Assembly: GCA_934646005.1 (NCBI GenBank)
Contig: CAKUED010000010.1
Coordinates: forward strand, 36,461-100,460
DNA length: 64,000 bases
Source of the DNA: an uncultured Oscillospiraceae bacterium
GTDB lineage: Bacteria > Bacillota > Clostridia > Oscillospirales > Oscillospiraceae
Direction of reading: 5' to 3'
Below, piece after piece: positions 39,429-49,873 of the stretch. The notes beneath the pieces are model-generated. The model did not search any database. It was not told the origin of the DNA and saw nothing but the letters and a program-made list of their open reading frames with translations. Every line of letters starts with the position of its first letter. Position 1 is the stretch's first letter. Both the position numbers and the translations under genes were made by a program.

Positions 39429-41773
39429 CCGAACAGCTCCACCGCCATTCCGATCAGGCGCACGATATACGCCGCGACCCACGCCAGCGCGCACTGCCAC
39501 AGCGCGAGCCCGACCGCCCATTTTGCGCCCAGCTCCCGCCGGACGGACGCGACCGCCGCGATGCAGGGCGTATAGAGCAGGCTGAACACCAGCAGCGCCG
39601 CGGCGGACAGCGGCGTGAGCAGCGCCGTGATGCTGCCGCCGAGCAGGACCTCCAGCGTGGACACGACGCTCTCTTTGGCGAGGAAGCCGCTGATGAGCGC
39701 GGTGCAGATGCGCCAGTCGCCAAGCCCCAGCGGGGCAAATATGGGCACGAGCACGCCCGCGATCAGGGCGAGGATGCTGCTGTCGGGGTTCGCGACCAGG
39801 TCGAGCCGCAGGTCAAAGCTCTGCAAGAACCAGACGACGACCGTGGCGATGAGGATGATGGAAAACGCGCGCTGGAGGAAATCCTTCGCTTTTTCCCACA
39901 GAAGCTGCGTCACGTTTTTAAGGCTCGGCAAACGGTAGTTCGGCAGCTCCATCACAAACGGGATCGGCTCGCCGCGGAAGATCGTATCCTTATAGAGCAG
40001 CGCCGCCAGAATGCCGATGACGATGCCGAGAAAATATATGCCCGTGATAATGAGCCCGCCGCGCCCGGGGAAGAAGGCACTGACAAAGAAGGAATAGATC
40101 GGCAGCTTTGCTGTGCAGCTCATAAAGGGCGTGAGCAGGATGGTCATTTTGCGGTCGCGCGTGCTGGTGAGTGTGCGCGTCGCCATCACGGCGGGCACGG
40201 TGCAGCCGAAGCCGATGAGCATGGGCACGATGCTTTTGCCGGACAGACCGATCTTGCGCAGGAGCTTGTCCATCACGAACGCAACGCGGGCGATGTAGCC
40301 GCTGTCCTCCATCAGGGACAGGAAGAGGAACAGCGTGACGATGATGGGCAGAAAGCTCAGCACGCTCCCGACGCCTGTAAAAATGCCGTCGATCATGAGC
40401 GAGTGGATGGCGGGGTTGACGTTTGCGGCGGTGAGCGCGGCGTCCACCGCGGCGGAAAGCGCGTCGATGCCTGCCGCCAGCAGCGATTGCAGCCCCGCGC
40501 CGATGACGTTGAACGTCAGGTAAAACACCAGCAGCATAATGCCGATAAAGCAGGGGATGGCGGTAAATTTGCCGGTGAGCACGCGGTCGATTTTTTCGCT
40601 GCGGATACGCTCGCGGCTCTCGCGCGGCTTGACCACCGTCTGCTCGCACAGGCGCTCGATGAAGTCAAAGCGCATATCCGCGATGGCGGCGCTGCGGTCA
40701 AGCCCGCGCTCCTGCTCCATCTGGCAGACGATGTGCTCCAGCATCTCGCGCTCGTTTTCCTCCAAACCCAGCGCGTCCAGCACGAGCGGGTCGCCCTCGA
40801 TGGCTTTGGTGGCGGCGAAGCGGACGGGGATATTCGCGCGCGCGGCGTGATCCTCGATGAGGTGGCTCACGGCGTGGATGCAGCGGTGCACCGCACCGCC
40901 GTGGTCGTCTTTATCACAGAAGTCCTGCCGCAGCGGGCGCTCCTGATATTTTGCGATGTGGACCGCGTGGCGTACCAGCTCGTCCACGCCCTCGTTTTTT
41001 GCCGCCGAGATGGGCACGACCGGCACGCCGAGCATTGCCTCCATGGCGTTGACATTGATCGAGCCCTGATTACCCAGCAGCTCGTCCATCATGTTGAGCG
41101 CGAGCACCATCGGCACGTCCATCTCCAGAAGCTGCATGGTGAGGTAGAGATTGCGCTCAATGTTCGTGGCGTCCACGATGTTGATGATCGCCGTCGGTTT
41201 GCTGTTCAGGACGAAATTGCGCGAAACGATCTCCTCGCTGCTGTACGGCGACATGGAGTAGATGCCCGGCAGGTCCGTGACGAGCGTGCCCGGGTAGCCG
41301 TGGATCGCGCCGTCCTTGCGGTCAACGGTCACGCCGGGGAAATTGCCGACGTGCTGGCGCGAGCCGGTGAGCTGGTTAAAAAGCGTCGTTTTGCCGCAGT
41401 TCTGATTGCCGACAAGCGCATACGTCAGCGTCGTGCCCTCCGGCAGCGGGTGCTCCTCCGCCTTGCTGTGAAAGCGCCCCTCCTCGCCGAGACCGGGGTG
41501 GTCGGCGTCCTGCGTGCGCTCTGAGCCTGCATGACTGCGGCTGCGGCGCGCGATCGGCTCGATCTCGATCTGCTCCGCCTCGGCAAGACGGAGCGTCAGC
41601 TCATAGCCGTGGATCTGCAGCTCCATGGGGTCGCCCATCGGCGCGAGCTTGACGAGCGTGACCTCCGCGCCGGGGATCATGCCCATGTCGAGAAAATGCT
41701 GGCGCAGTGCGCCCGCGCCGCCCACGCGGCGGATGACGGCACTTTTGCCGGTGGTCAGTTCCTTCAGGGTCAT
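39425..41773 (-). CDS. feoB: Ferrous iron transporter, fused FeoA-FeoB
   Basis: The product has 782 residues. Residues 1-75 are a FeoA SH3-like domain (LTTGKSAVIRRVGG, FLDMGMIPGAEVTLV). Then follow the GTPase domain (G1 GNQNCGKTTLFN, G3 DLPGIYSM, G4-type ALNMMDE), the helical domain, and the membrane core with two Gate motifs (IPCFIGIMLL and CTAKLPIYSF). FeoB imports Fe2+ under anoxic conditions. FeoA is normally a separate gene, so the fusion is noteworthy though known in some Clostridia. AGGAGG precedes the start. The upstream PPTase gene is 16 bp away. Confidence 0.95.
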   Translation of the reverse strand: MTLKELTTGKSAVIRRVGGAGALRQHFLDMGMIPGAEVTLVKLAPMGDPMELQIHGYELTLRLAEAEQIEIEPIARRSRSHAGSERTQDADHPGLGEEGRFHSKAEEHPLPEGTTLTYALVGNQNCGKTTLFNQLTGSRQHVGNFPGVTVDRKDGAIHGYPGTLVTDLPGIYSMSPYSSEEIVSRNFVLNSKPTAIINIVDATNIERNLYLTMQLLEMDVPMVLALNMMDELLGNQGSINVNAMEAMLGVPVVPISAAKNEGVDELVRHAVHIAKYQERPLRQDFCDKDDHGGAVHRCIHAVSHLIEDHAARANIPVRFAATKAIEGDPLVLDALGLEENEREMLEHIVCQMEQERGLDRSAAIADMRFDFIERLCEQTVVKPRESRERIRSEKIDRVLTGKFTAIPCFIGIMLLVFYLTFNVIGAGLQSLLAAGIDALSAAVDAALTAANVNPAIHSLMIDGIFTGVGSVLSFLPIIVTLFLFLSLMEDSGYIARVAFVMDKLLRKIGLSGKSIVPMLIGFGCTVPAVMATRTLTSTRDRKMTILLTPFMSCTAKLPIYSFFVSAFFPGRGGLIITGIYFLGIVIGILAALLYKDTIFRGEPIPFVMELPNYRLPSLKNVTQLLWEKAKDFLQRAFSIILIATVVVWFLQSFDLRLDLVANPDSSILALIAGVLVPIFAPLGLGDWRICTALISGFLAKESVVSTLEVLLGGSITALLTPLSAAALLVFSLLYTPCIAAVASVRRELGAKWAVGLALWQCALAWVAAYIVRLIGMAVELFG

Positions 41774-41789
41774 ATGTAAGAGCCTCCTG

Positions 41790-42452
41790 TTACAGGGATT
41801 CGGTGGTTTGCCGGGAAAAGCCGCAGGCGCGCAGAATATCCGCGCTCGTCAGGCGCTGCGGCGCGGCGGGGGGATCGGAAGCGTGGGTGCAGACGGCAAG
41901 GCAATAGCCGTCAAATTGCTGCGTGCTGCCGAAAAACGCACCGTCCGGCGTTTGGACGCTCTGCCCGCGCAGAAGGGGGAGAGCGTCAAGCGACTGCAAT
42001 GGCAGCGTCAGCCCGCGCCCACAGGCCTTGAGCAGCGCCTCCTTCAGCGTCCAGAGCGTGAAAAATCGGGCGTCGTAGTCTGTGCCGTCTGCCAGCCAGC
42101 GCTGTTCGTCCGGCGTGAATACGCGTGCGGCGACGCGCTCCGGCGCGGGGCGTATCTGCTCTAAATCAGCGCCGACGTCGCTATCCGACACCGCGAGCAG
42201 GGCATAGCCGCCGCTGTGTGAGAGACTGAAAAACACGCCCGGTGCGCACGGCTTACCATATTGCCCGGCACGCAGCGCGCCCTCACGCAGGCGCAGCACG
42301 CCCGCCGTCAGCGCCCCGGCGGCAAGACAGAGCGCCGCCGCGTCCGGCGGCATTTTTTCCGCCCGCCGCACGCGCGCGGGAAACCGGCGCTCACAAAACG
42401 CCATCGGCAGCGCGCGCGCCTCATTTGCGGAGAGAAGATAGAGCTGCGTCAT
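41790..42452 (-). CDS. 4'-phosphopantetheinyl transferase (Sfp type)
   Basis: The product has 220 residues, with ATG 42452 after AGGAGGT. Sfp-family motifs: FFSLSHSGGYALLAVSD, the Mg-binding VGADLEQIRP, and WTLKEALLKACGRGL. It transfers phosphopantetheine from CoA to carrier proteins. No NRPS/PKS genes are in the window, so the target is unknown; it could serve as the general ACP-activating enzyme. It is the first gene of an apparent operon with feoAB, an odd pairing unless the product activates an iron-related pathway elsewhere. Confidence 0.9.
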   Translation of the reverse strand: MTQLYLLSANEARALPMAFCERRFPARVRRAEKMPPDAAALCLAAGALTAGVLRLREGALRAGQYGKPCAPGVFFSLSHSGGYALLAVSDSDVGADLEQIRPAPERVAARVFTPDEQRWLADGTDYDARFFTLWTLKEALLKACGRGLTLPLQSLDALPLLRGQSVQTPDGAFFGSTQQFDGYCLAVCTHASDPPAAPQRLTSADILRACGFSRQTTESL

Positions 42453-42502
42453 ACGGACCTCCTGACTTTTTCTGTATTGTACTATGGTACGACCGAAAGT
42501 GC

Positions 42503-42539
42503 AATAAAAATCCGCGCCGTATCCGAAGATACGGCGCGG
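42503..42539 (-). terminator. Terminator of the purine permease gene
   Basis: A 12-bp stem CCGCGCCGTATC / GATACGGCGCGG with a tetraloop. On the minus strand a T-rich run follows (ATTTTTATT). Confidence 0.88.
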
Positions 42540-42562
42540 CGAATAGATTTTTGATCTGCGAA

Positions 42563-43966
42563 TTAGTGGGAGAGGAAGAACATCAGCGTGAAGAGGATGC
42601 CGATGACCCAGGTGCCGGCGTTGATCTCCTTGATCTTGCCGGTGAAGATCTTGATGAAGATGTAGGCGATCAGACCGAACGCGATGCCGTAGGAGATGTT
42701 GTAAGTCAGCGGCATGAACGCGATGGTGAGGAACGCCGGGATGGCAGTAGCAGGATCGCCCCATTCGATGTCCTTGACGTTTGACATCATCAGAACGCCG
42801 ACATAGATCAGAGCCGCGGCGCAGGCGTAGGTCGGGATGAGCTGCGCGACAGGCGCGAGGAACATGGCGATGAAGAACAGAGCCGCAGTCGCCATGGAGG
42901 CAAGACCCGTGCGGCCGCCTTCGGCAACGCCGGAGGAGGACTCGACGAAGGTGGTAACGGTGGACGTGCCGCAGACAGCGCCGCAGCAGGTAGCGATGGC
43001 GTCAGCCAGCATCGCCTTGTCCATGTTGGGGACGTTGCCTTCCGGGGTGAGCATATTGCCGGTCGCGCAGGCGCCGTACAGCGTGCCCAGGGTATCGAAC
43101 ATATCGACCATGCAGAATGCAAGCATGGAGGTGAGGAACGTCACGATGAAGTTGGTGCTGCCGTTGGCGGCAATGTAAGCGGAGAAGTCAAAGCCTTCGG
43201 TAAAGACCTTGCCGAACGCCATCGAGCCGAAGTCCTTGAACGCGCCGAAGAAGTCGGAGGACAGGTTGGGCGCGACGGAGGTCTCATAGAAGCCGGGGAC
43301 GGTGATAAAGCCGATGATGTAGTACAGGATCGCGCCGCCGAGCATACCCCAGAGGACAGCGCCCTTGACCTTCTTCTTGGACAGAGCGCCGATGACGAAC
43401 ACCGCGATGAGGGTGATGAGGACCGGGAAAATTTCTGCCCAGGTCACGCCGCCGGTGAAGACGTTGAAGGATCTGAGGTTCACGAGCGTTGCGCCGTCAT
43501 CCACAACGATACCGGCGTTCTGCATGCCGATGAAGGCGATGAACAGACCGATACCGGCGGAGATCGCCGTTTTGACAGCCTTGGGGATGGCGTCGAAGAT
43601 CATCTTGCGCAGACCCGTGACGGTCAGCAGGACGAACACGATGCCGTCAACCAGGACGAGCACGAGCGCGTTTGCGTAGCTCATGCCGAAGCCGAAGCAG
43701 ACGGTGTAGACGAAGAAAGCGTTCAGACCCATGCCGGACGCCTGCGCCAGCGGGAGGTTCGACAGCAGACCGATGAGGACCGTGCCGATGACCGCCGAGA
43801 TGGCAGTTGCGATATAGATCGCGCCGTAGCTGACGACGCCGAGATCAGCGAACATCCCGGCGTTGACCATGAGGATGTACGCCATCGCCATGAAGGTGGT
43901 GATACCGGCCATGATCTCTGTGCGGACCGTTGTGCCGTGCTCCTTCAGGTGAAACCGTTTTTCCAT
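42563..43966 (-). CDS. NCS2-family purine permease (AzgA type)
   Basis: The product has 467 residues and about 12-14 membrane segments. AzgA-subfamily signatures: GITTFMAMAYILMVNAGM, the substrate-site region SGMGLNAFFVYTV, AGIGLFIAFIGMQNAGI, and FVESSSGVAEGGRTGLAS. It probably imports adenine, guanine or hypoxanthine with protons. AAGGAG precedes the ATG. No classical purine riboswitch core is visible in the leader, unlike many clostridial homologues. Confidence 0.92.
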   Translation of the reverse strand: MEKRFHLKEHGTTVRTEIMAGITTFMAMAYILMVNAGMFADLGVVSYGAIYIATAISAVIGTVLIGLLSNLPLAQASGMGLNAFFVYTVCFGFGMSYANALVLVLVDGIVFVLLTVTGLRKMIFDAIPKAVKTAISAGIGLFIAFIGMQNAGIVVDDGATLVNLRSFNVFTGGVTWAEIFPVLITLIAVFVIGALSKKKVKGAVLWGMLGGAILYYIIGFITVPGFYETSVAPNLSSDFFGAFKDFGSMAFGKVFTEGFDFSAYIAANGSTNFIVTFLTSMLAFCMVDMFDTLGTLYGACATGNMLTPEGNVPNMDKAMLADAIATCCGAVCGTSTVTTFVESSSGVAEGGRTGLASMATAALFFIAMFLAPVAQLIPTYACAAALIYVGVLMMSNVKDIEWGDPATAIPAFLTIAFMPLTYNISYGIAFGLIAYIFIKIFTGKIKEINAGTWVIGILFTLMFFLSH

Positions 43967-44291
43967 TGTGATTTCTCCTTTTTTTCTCAGTTTTCGCCCT
44001 GCATATAAAATTTGTCAGGACGCCTAAAAGAATGATAGCACAAGCGGTTCGCGTCCCGCAAGAGCGCGGAAGGTGGCAAAAGCGGCAAAGTGAGCACCGC
44101 TTTTTTGTGCAAAACGACCAAGAAGAATTATTCGTGCCGGAATGAAGGCGGAACATGGAGAAAATGCTGCGATTTTGGAACTATTACGCTTTCGACATTG
44201 TCGAATCTTTATGGAAAACGCACGAAAATACGGAACGGACGGGCAGATTTTTTGTTACTGCCCGGAAAGCGACTGCTGATTGATCCAGCGG
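43967..44291. other. Intergenic region between purine permease and plsC
   Basis: It holds a hairpin with T6 (44078-44107, AAAAGCGG / CCGCTTTTTT), which may end plsC transcripts, and a minus-strand TATCAT -10 (44037-44032) with TTGCGG upstream for the permease gene. No ORF, tRNA or known riboswitch is seen. Confidence 0.5.
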
Positions 44292-45134
44292 TTACGAAAG
44301 GACATCCTCCATGCGCGCACGCACGCGCGCGCCGATCTGCGCGGTGGTCTGCTCGCGGCAGTCCTGCGCGGGGATGAGTTCGAGGATGTCCAGATACACG
44401 TCGCTGCGGCGGCGGAACATCCGGCGCAGCACCGTGCGCGTGCCGCGCAGCGTGCACACGACGATGGGCACGTCCGCCTTCTGCGCGATCTTGAACACGC
44501 CGTTGCGGAACGGCAGCAGCGGCTCAGTGGTCTTGTTCGTTGCACCCTCGGGAAAGGCGGCGACGTTTGTAACGCCGTCTTGCAGGTATTGCACGGCTCT
44601 CACAATGGCGCGCAGCGACGCGCGGTCGTGCTCGCGGTCGATGGACAGGCACAGCAGCCCCCGCATCAGCCCGGAAACGACGGGGATGGCTTCGTTTTCC
44701 TTTTTAGAGAGAAACGCCAGCGGGACGCGCGGCAGGGCGCGGTAAAAAATGATCGGGTCGATGGCGCACAGGTGGTTCGAGACCAGCAGGAAGCGCCCGC
44801 CTCTCGGCAGCTTTTCGCTGCCTGTGACGTGTACGCGCACGCCGCCGAGGAACAGCGCCAGGTACGCAAACTGCACGGTCAGGAAATGACACCACGCGCT
44901 GGGGCGTGCGCGTTCGCGGCGGCTCACACAGGCGGCACTGAGGCTCATCAGCAGCAAAAACGCCAGCGTCAGCGCGAAAAACGCCGCGACGGCGCACAGC
45001 GGCAGCCGCCAGAGAATATCCCAGTCCGCGAACCACCCGCACCGCCACGAAAGCGTTGCGGCGAGCAGCGGACTGAGGATTAAAAACACAGGGACGATCA
45101 CAGGCTCACCAGCTTTTTGAAAATTCACAAGCAT
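44292..45134 (-). CDS. plsC: 1-acyl-sn-glycerol-3-phosphate acyltransferase (PlsC family)
   Basis: Acylates lysophosphatidate to phosphatidate at the membrane. The product has 280 residues, with two N-terminal hydrophobic segments. The catalytic HX4D motif is in SNHLCAIDPIIFY. Further blocks: LSIDRE, FPEGATNKTTEPLLPF and VPIVVCTLRG. The ATG at 45134 is picked because the promoter -10 at 45149-45154 lies only about 15 bp upstream, so any earlier codon would precede the RNA start. The leader is therefore very short and lacks a clear ribosome site. Confidence 0.82.
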   Translation of the reverse strand: MLVNFQKAGEPVIVPVFLILSPLLAATLSWRCGWFADWDILWRLPLCAVAAFFALTLAFLLLMSLSAACVSRRERARPSAWCHFLTVQFAYLALFLGGVRVHVTGSEKLPRGGRFLLVSNHLCAIDPIIFYRALPRVPLAFLSKKENEAIPVVSGLMRGLLCLSIDREHDRASLRAIVRAVQYLQDGVTNVAAFPEGATNKTTEPLLPFRNGVFKIAQKADVPIVVCTLRGTRTVLRRMFRRRSDVYLDILELIPAQDCREQTTAQIGARVRARMEDVLS

Positions 45135-45148
45135 CAACTGACGCAAGC

Positions 45149-45177
45149 ATTATAGACCACTTTTTTGAAAATGCAAA
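45149..45177 (-). promoter_or_regulatory. plsC promoter
   Basis: On the minus strand TTTGCA (45177-45172), a 17-bp spacer and TATAAT (45154-45149). It lies very close to the start codon. Confidence 0.65.
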
Positions 45178-45219
45178 GAAAAATTCGGGCGGACGATTTT
45201 TTCGTCCGCCCGATTGCTA

Positions 45220-47012
<1,793 letters not shown>

Positions 47013-47035
47013 TCATCACAAAAGGGGGAGGAAGT

Positions 47036-47320
47036 ATGGATACGGTCGCATCCGTATGCGCGCTGACGGTGTCGCTGGCGGCGGCGGTGGGCGTGTTCGT
47101 GCGCATTTTTTCGTCGATCACCGCCATCCGCAAGGGGCAGCAATGCCTGCTGCGGCAGCAGATGCTGGAGGTGTATTACAAGTGCCGAGAGTCGCGCACG
47201 ATCCGGCAGTACCGCTACGAAAATTTTGCCATGAGCTATCACGCCTACAAGGCGCTCGGCGGCAACAGCTTCATCGACCACATCAAGCAGGAGGTGGACG
47301 GCTGGGAGGTCGTGCCGTGA
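47036..47320 (+). CDS. Small phage-type membrane protein upstream of holin
   Basis: The product has 94 residues, and ATG follows GGGGGAGG. One N-terminal membrane segment (VASVCALTVSLAAAVGVFVR) is followed by a basic cytoplasmic domain (LLRQQMLEVYYKCRESRTIR, YHAYKALGGNSFIDHI). Proteins of this pattern sit in clostridial prophage lysis modules; the function is unknown. The next gene starts within its stop (GTGA). Confidence 0.65.
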   Translation: MDTVASVCALTVSLAAAVGVFVRIFSSITAIRKGQQCLLRQQMLEVYYKCRESRTIRQYRYENFAMSYHAYKALGGNSFIDHIKQEVDGWEVVP

Positions 47321-47559
47321 TCCGCCAAAAGCGCCGCTGGCGCAAGGGCGAGATGGCGCGCACGATCGTGCTGTACTGCCTGCGGGTGCTGACGCTGGTA
47401 CTCATCTGGGCGGTAGCGGTCAAAACGTATGCGGTCATCAAATGGGGCGCGGCAGATGTCAGCGACGTGCTCGTCTACGCGGGCGGCGCATTCGGCGTGG
47501 AGCTGATCTCGCTGGCATTCAAACGTGTTTTTGCAAAAAAGAATGAGGAGGAATCGTAA
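47317..47559 (+). CDS. Small membrane protein of the lysis cassette
   Basis: GTG 47317 overlaps the previous stop and has GGGAGG upstream; ATG at 47353 is the alternative. The 80 residues contain two hydrophobic stretches (TIVLYCLRVLTLVLIWAVAV and DVLVYAGGAFGVELISLAF). It could be a second holin-like or anti-holin protein. It ends at the A of the next ATG. Confidence 0.6.
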   Translation: MIRQKRRWRKGEMARTIVLYCLRVLTLVLIWAVAVKTYAVIKWGAADVSDVLVYAGGAFGVELISLAFKRVFAKKNEEES

Positions 47560-47774
47560 TGGAGATCATCAAAAAACGGCTGGGGAATCTTTTGAGCGTC
47601 AAGTCGCTGGTGACGCTGGCGCTGACGGGGGTGTTTGCGTATATGGCGGTCGGCGGGACGATTTCGCAGGATTTTATGACCATTTACGCGGTCATCATTG
47701 CGTTTTATTTTGGCACGCAATCGCAAAAGACCCAGGACGCGATGGACTGGGGTGCGGGCGATGGTCAGAATTAA
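47559..47774 (+). CDS. Holin-like protein
   Basis: The product has 71 residues and two membrane segments (SLVTLALTGVFAYMAVGG and FMTIYAVIIAFYFGTQSQ), with a charged N-terminus and a short polar tail, as in phage holins of the phi-LC3/Bhl type. It overlaps the amidase start by 14 bp, the usual holin-endolysin order. AGGAGG lies upstream of the ATG. Confidence 0.75.
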   Translation: MEIIKKRLGNLLSVKSLVTLALTGVFAYMAVGGTISQDFMTIYAVIIAFYFGTQSQKTQDAMDWGAGDGQN

Positions 47775-48420
47775 GGAACAGCTTGCCTGCCGGTCGAATT
47801 ACGGCGGCAGGCGGACGAACAAAATTGAGTGGATCGTCATGCATTATACGGGCAACGATGGGGATTCGGACGAGAGTAATGCACGGTATTTTCAAAACCC
47901 GCTGAACCCGGTCGCGTCGGCGCACTATTTTGTGGACGACGACTCGATCACGCGCTCTGTGCCCGATGAGTTCGTGGCGTATCACTGCGGCGCGCAGAGC
48001 TACAAACACGCACACTGCCGCAACGCGAACTCCATCGGAGTCGAGCTGTGCGACGCGCGGCGCGACGGCGCGGTCATGGCGACGGAGAAGACGCTCCAGA
48101 ACGCGGCGGAGCTGGTGTACTGGCTGTGCAGGCAGTACGAGATCCCGTATGACCATATCATCACGCATTACATGGTGACCGGCAAGCTGTGCCCCGCGTA
48201 TTGGGTGCACGGCGACGGGCTGATCAGGTTTAGAAAACAGGTCGAGGAGGTGGGCGAGGTGGTCGAACAGGCGAAGATGATCGTGGACGGCAAAAGCGTC
48301 CCCGTGGAGCGCATTCTCAAAAACGGGACGAACTACATTAAAATACGCGACGTCGCCAAAGCGCTGAATTTGGAAGTGGGATTTCAGGGCAACATCGCCG
48401 TATTAAGCAGAAAAGCGTAA
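47761..48420 (+). CDS. N-acetylmuramoyl-L-alanine amidase (endolysin-like)
   Basis: The product has 219 residues. An Amidase_2/PGRP domain (about 1-150) has zinc ligands in VMHYTGND and a later His/Cys pair (ITHYMVTGKLCPAY), plus SIGVELCD. The C-terminal 55 residues (KMIVDGKSVPVERILKNGTN) look like a copper-amine-oxidase-N/stalk repeat, a wall-associated module. There is no signal peptide, so export would need the holin-like protein upstream. It cleaves the bond between MurNAc and the stem peptide. Confidence 0.88.
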   Translation: MVRIKEQLACRSNYGGRRTNKIEWIVMHYTGNDGDSDESNARYFQNPLNPVASAHYFVDDDSITRSVPDEFVAYHCGAQSYKHAHCRNANSIGVELCDARRDGAVMATEKTLQNAAELVYWLCRQYEIPYDHIITHYMVTGKLCPAYWVHGDGLIRFRKQVEEVGEVVEQAKMIVDGKSVPVERILKNGTNYIKIRDVAKALNLEVGFQGNIAVLSRKA

Positions 48421-48424
48421 ACAA

Positions 48425-48462
48425 ACGCCCCGCCGAAACAAATCGGCGGGGCGTTGCTTTTT
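48425..48462 (+). terminator. Terminator of the lysis cassette
   Basis: A 12-bp stem ACGCCCCGCCGA / TCGGCGGGGCGT with a 6-nt loop, followed by TTGCTTTTTT. Confidence 0.92.
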
Positions 48463-48509
48463 TACGAGCGGGGCGGTATAATCGGAAAAAACGGCGGGAG
48501 GTGAGCGCG

Positions 48510-49364
48510 ATGCGGTACGACGCGCACATTCATATGCTGCTGGACGGCGAGGACTGGCGCGCGGCGATCGCGCGGCACAAAGCTGCGCCGGACGAGGACT
48601 ACATCCGCGTGGTGCTCGCGCGCTACCGGGCGCTGGGCTATACGCATCTGCGCGACGGCGGCGACCGCTGGGGCGTGTGTACCTGCGCGGCGCGGCTGGC
48701 GGGGGAGTATGGCATCGTCTATAAAACGCCCGCGTTCCCCATCCACAAGGCGGGCTGCTACGGCAGCTTCATCGGGCGCGGGTACGAAGATCTTTCGGAA
48801 TACGGCACGCTGGTGGAGCGCGCGGCGCGCGAAGGTGCGGATTTTATCAAGATCATGCTCTCCGGGATCATGGATTTTGACCGCTTCGGCGTCATCACCG
48901 GCGAGCCGTATGCGCCGGACGAGATTCGGGAACTCATCCGCATTGCGCACGCGGCGGGCTTTCGCGTGATGGCGCACGCCAACGGCGCGCGCACGGTACA
49001 GGCGGCGGCGGAAGCGGGCGTGGACTCGGTGGAGCACGGGGCGTATCTCGACGAGGCGGCGCTGCGCGCCATGGCGGAGCACGGCACGCTCTGGACGCCG
49101 ACGATCGTGACGATCGGGAATCTGATCGGCTGCGGGCGCTACCCGGACGAGGTTCTGAAACCGCTGTTCCGGCTGCACGCGGAGAATATCCGGCGCGCGG
49201 CAATGCTCGGTGTGCCCATTGCCGTCGGCAGCGACGCGGGCGCGTACCGCGTTCTGCACGCACAGGGCGCGGCGGATGAGCGGCACTATTTAGAGGACAT
49301 CCTCGGAGAGGATTCCGAAGCGCTGCGGCGCGGCGAGCGGTTTTTTGATGCTTGGTTTACATAA
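48510..49364 (+). CDS. Amidohydrolase family protein
   Basis: The product has 284 residues. ATG 48510 is used because GGGAGG lies eight bases upstream; GTG 48501 overlaps that site. Metal-site motifs of the amidohydrolase superfamily: YDAHIHM, ADFIKIMLSG (candidate bridging Lys), RVMAHANG, SVEHGAY and AVGSDAGAY. The shape is close to imidazolonepropionase-like/prolidase-type members, but the usual N-terminal beta-sandwich is absent and the protein is short. The substrate is unknown. It is monocistronic. Confidence 0.8.
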   Translation: MRYDAHIHMLLDGEDWRAAIARHKAAPDEDYIRVVLARYRALGYTHLRDGGDRWGVCTCAARLAGEYGIVYKTPAFPIHKAGCYGSFIGRGYEDLSEYGTLVERAAREGADFIKIMLSGIMDFDRFGVITGEPYAPDEIRELIRIAHAAGFRVMAHANGARTVQAAAEAGVDSVEHGAYLDEAALRAMAEHGTLWTPTIVTIGNLIGCGRYPDEVLKPLFRLHAENIRRAAMLGVPIAVGSDAGAYRVLHAQGAADERHYLEDILGEDSEALRRGERFFDAWFT

Positions 49365-49369
49365 AATAA

Positions 49370-49401
49370 ACGGATGCTGTAAAAATGCAGCGTCCGTTTT
49401 T
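49370..49401 (+). terminator. Terminator of the amidohydrolase gene
   Basis: Stem ACGGATGCTG / CAGCGTCCGT (one G-T pair), then TTTTTCGC. Confidence 0.8.
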
Positions 49402-49411
49402 CGCTAGAAAC

Positions 49412-49443
49412 AAAAAAAGCGGGCGCTGCGTTTGCAGCACCCG
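49412..49443 (-). terminator. rpmB terminator
   Basis: On the minus strand GGGTGCTGC-AAAC-GCAGCGCCC is followed by GCTTTTTTTG. Confidence 0.85.
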
Positions 49444-49455
49444 TTTATTTTGCCA

Positions 49456-49644
49456 TCAGATCGCGCGCTCAACCTTATTGGAACGCAGGCATCTCGTACA
49501 GACGTACACATGGCGCGGAGAACCGTCAACGATCGCCTTCACGCGCTTGACGTTGGGCTTCCAGCTCCGGTTTGCCCGACGATGAGAGTGGGAGACCTTG
49601 ATACCGAACGTAACGCCCTTGCCGCAAATATCGCACTTTGCCAT
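49456..49644 (-). CDS. rpmB: Large ribosomal subunit protein bL28
   Basis: The product has 62 residues, with ATG 49644 eight bases after AAGGAGG. It contains MAKCDICGKGVTFG, the conserved SHSHRRANRSWKPN, and a second CxxC (VCTRCLRS). It is the zinc-binding C+ paralogue of bL28. Confidence 0.96.
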   Translation of the reverse strand: MAKCDICGKGVTFGIKVSHSHRRANRSWKPNVKRVKAIVDGSPRHVYVCTRCLRSNKVERAI

Positions 49645-49873
49645 CAACTGCACCTCCTTGCCACTGGAAAATCCATAAAATCAGCAGTCCCGTGGACGCC
49701 GAACAATATAGTAACAGATGTTTCCACAAAAAGCAAGCATAAATTCGAGAAAATTCTGAAAATTTCTTTTTGCGCCCCCAAGCGGCGCGTTTGACGGTTG
49801 CGAAACAGCGGACGGCATGGTATCATAAGGTCATCGGACGCGCCGAGCGCGCGATTTTTTAGAGGTGAACGCT

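Noticed and set aside
39248..41524. 758-codon open frame antisense to feoAB
   Set aside because: Same reason: it follows the third-position GC bias of feoB and shows no domain.
43967..44120. Purine riboswitch upstream of the AzgA-type permease
   Set aside because: The conserved junction and loop sequences of purine riboswitches (for example the UAAUAUGG segment) were not found on the leader strand.
47036..48420. Complete prophage
   Set aside because: Only the lysis module is present; the flanking genes are host genes and there is no integrase or structural gene nearby.
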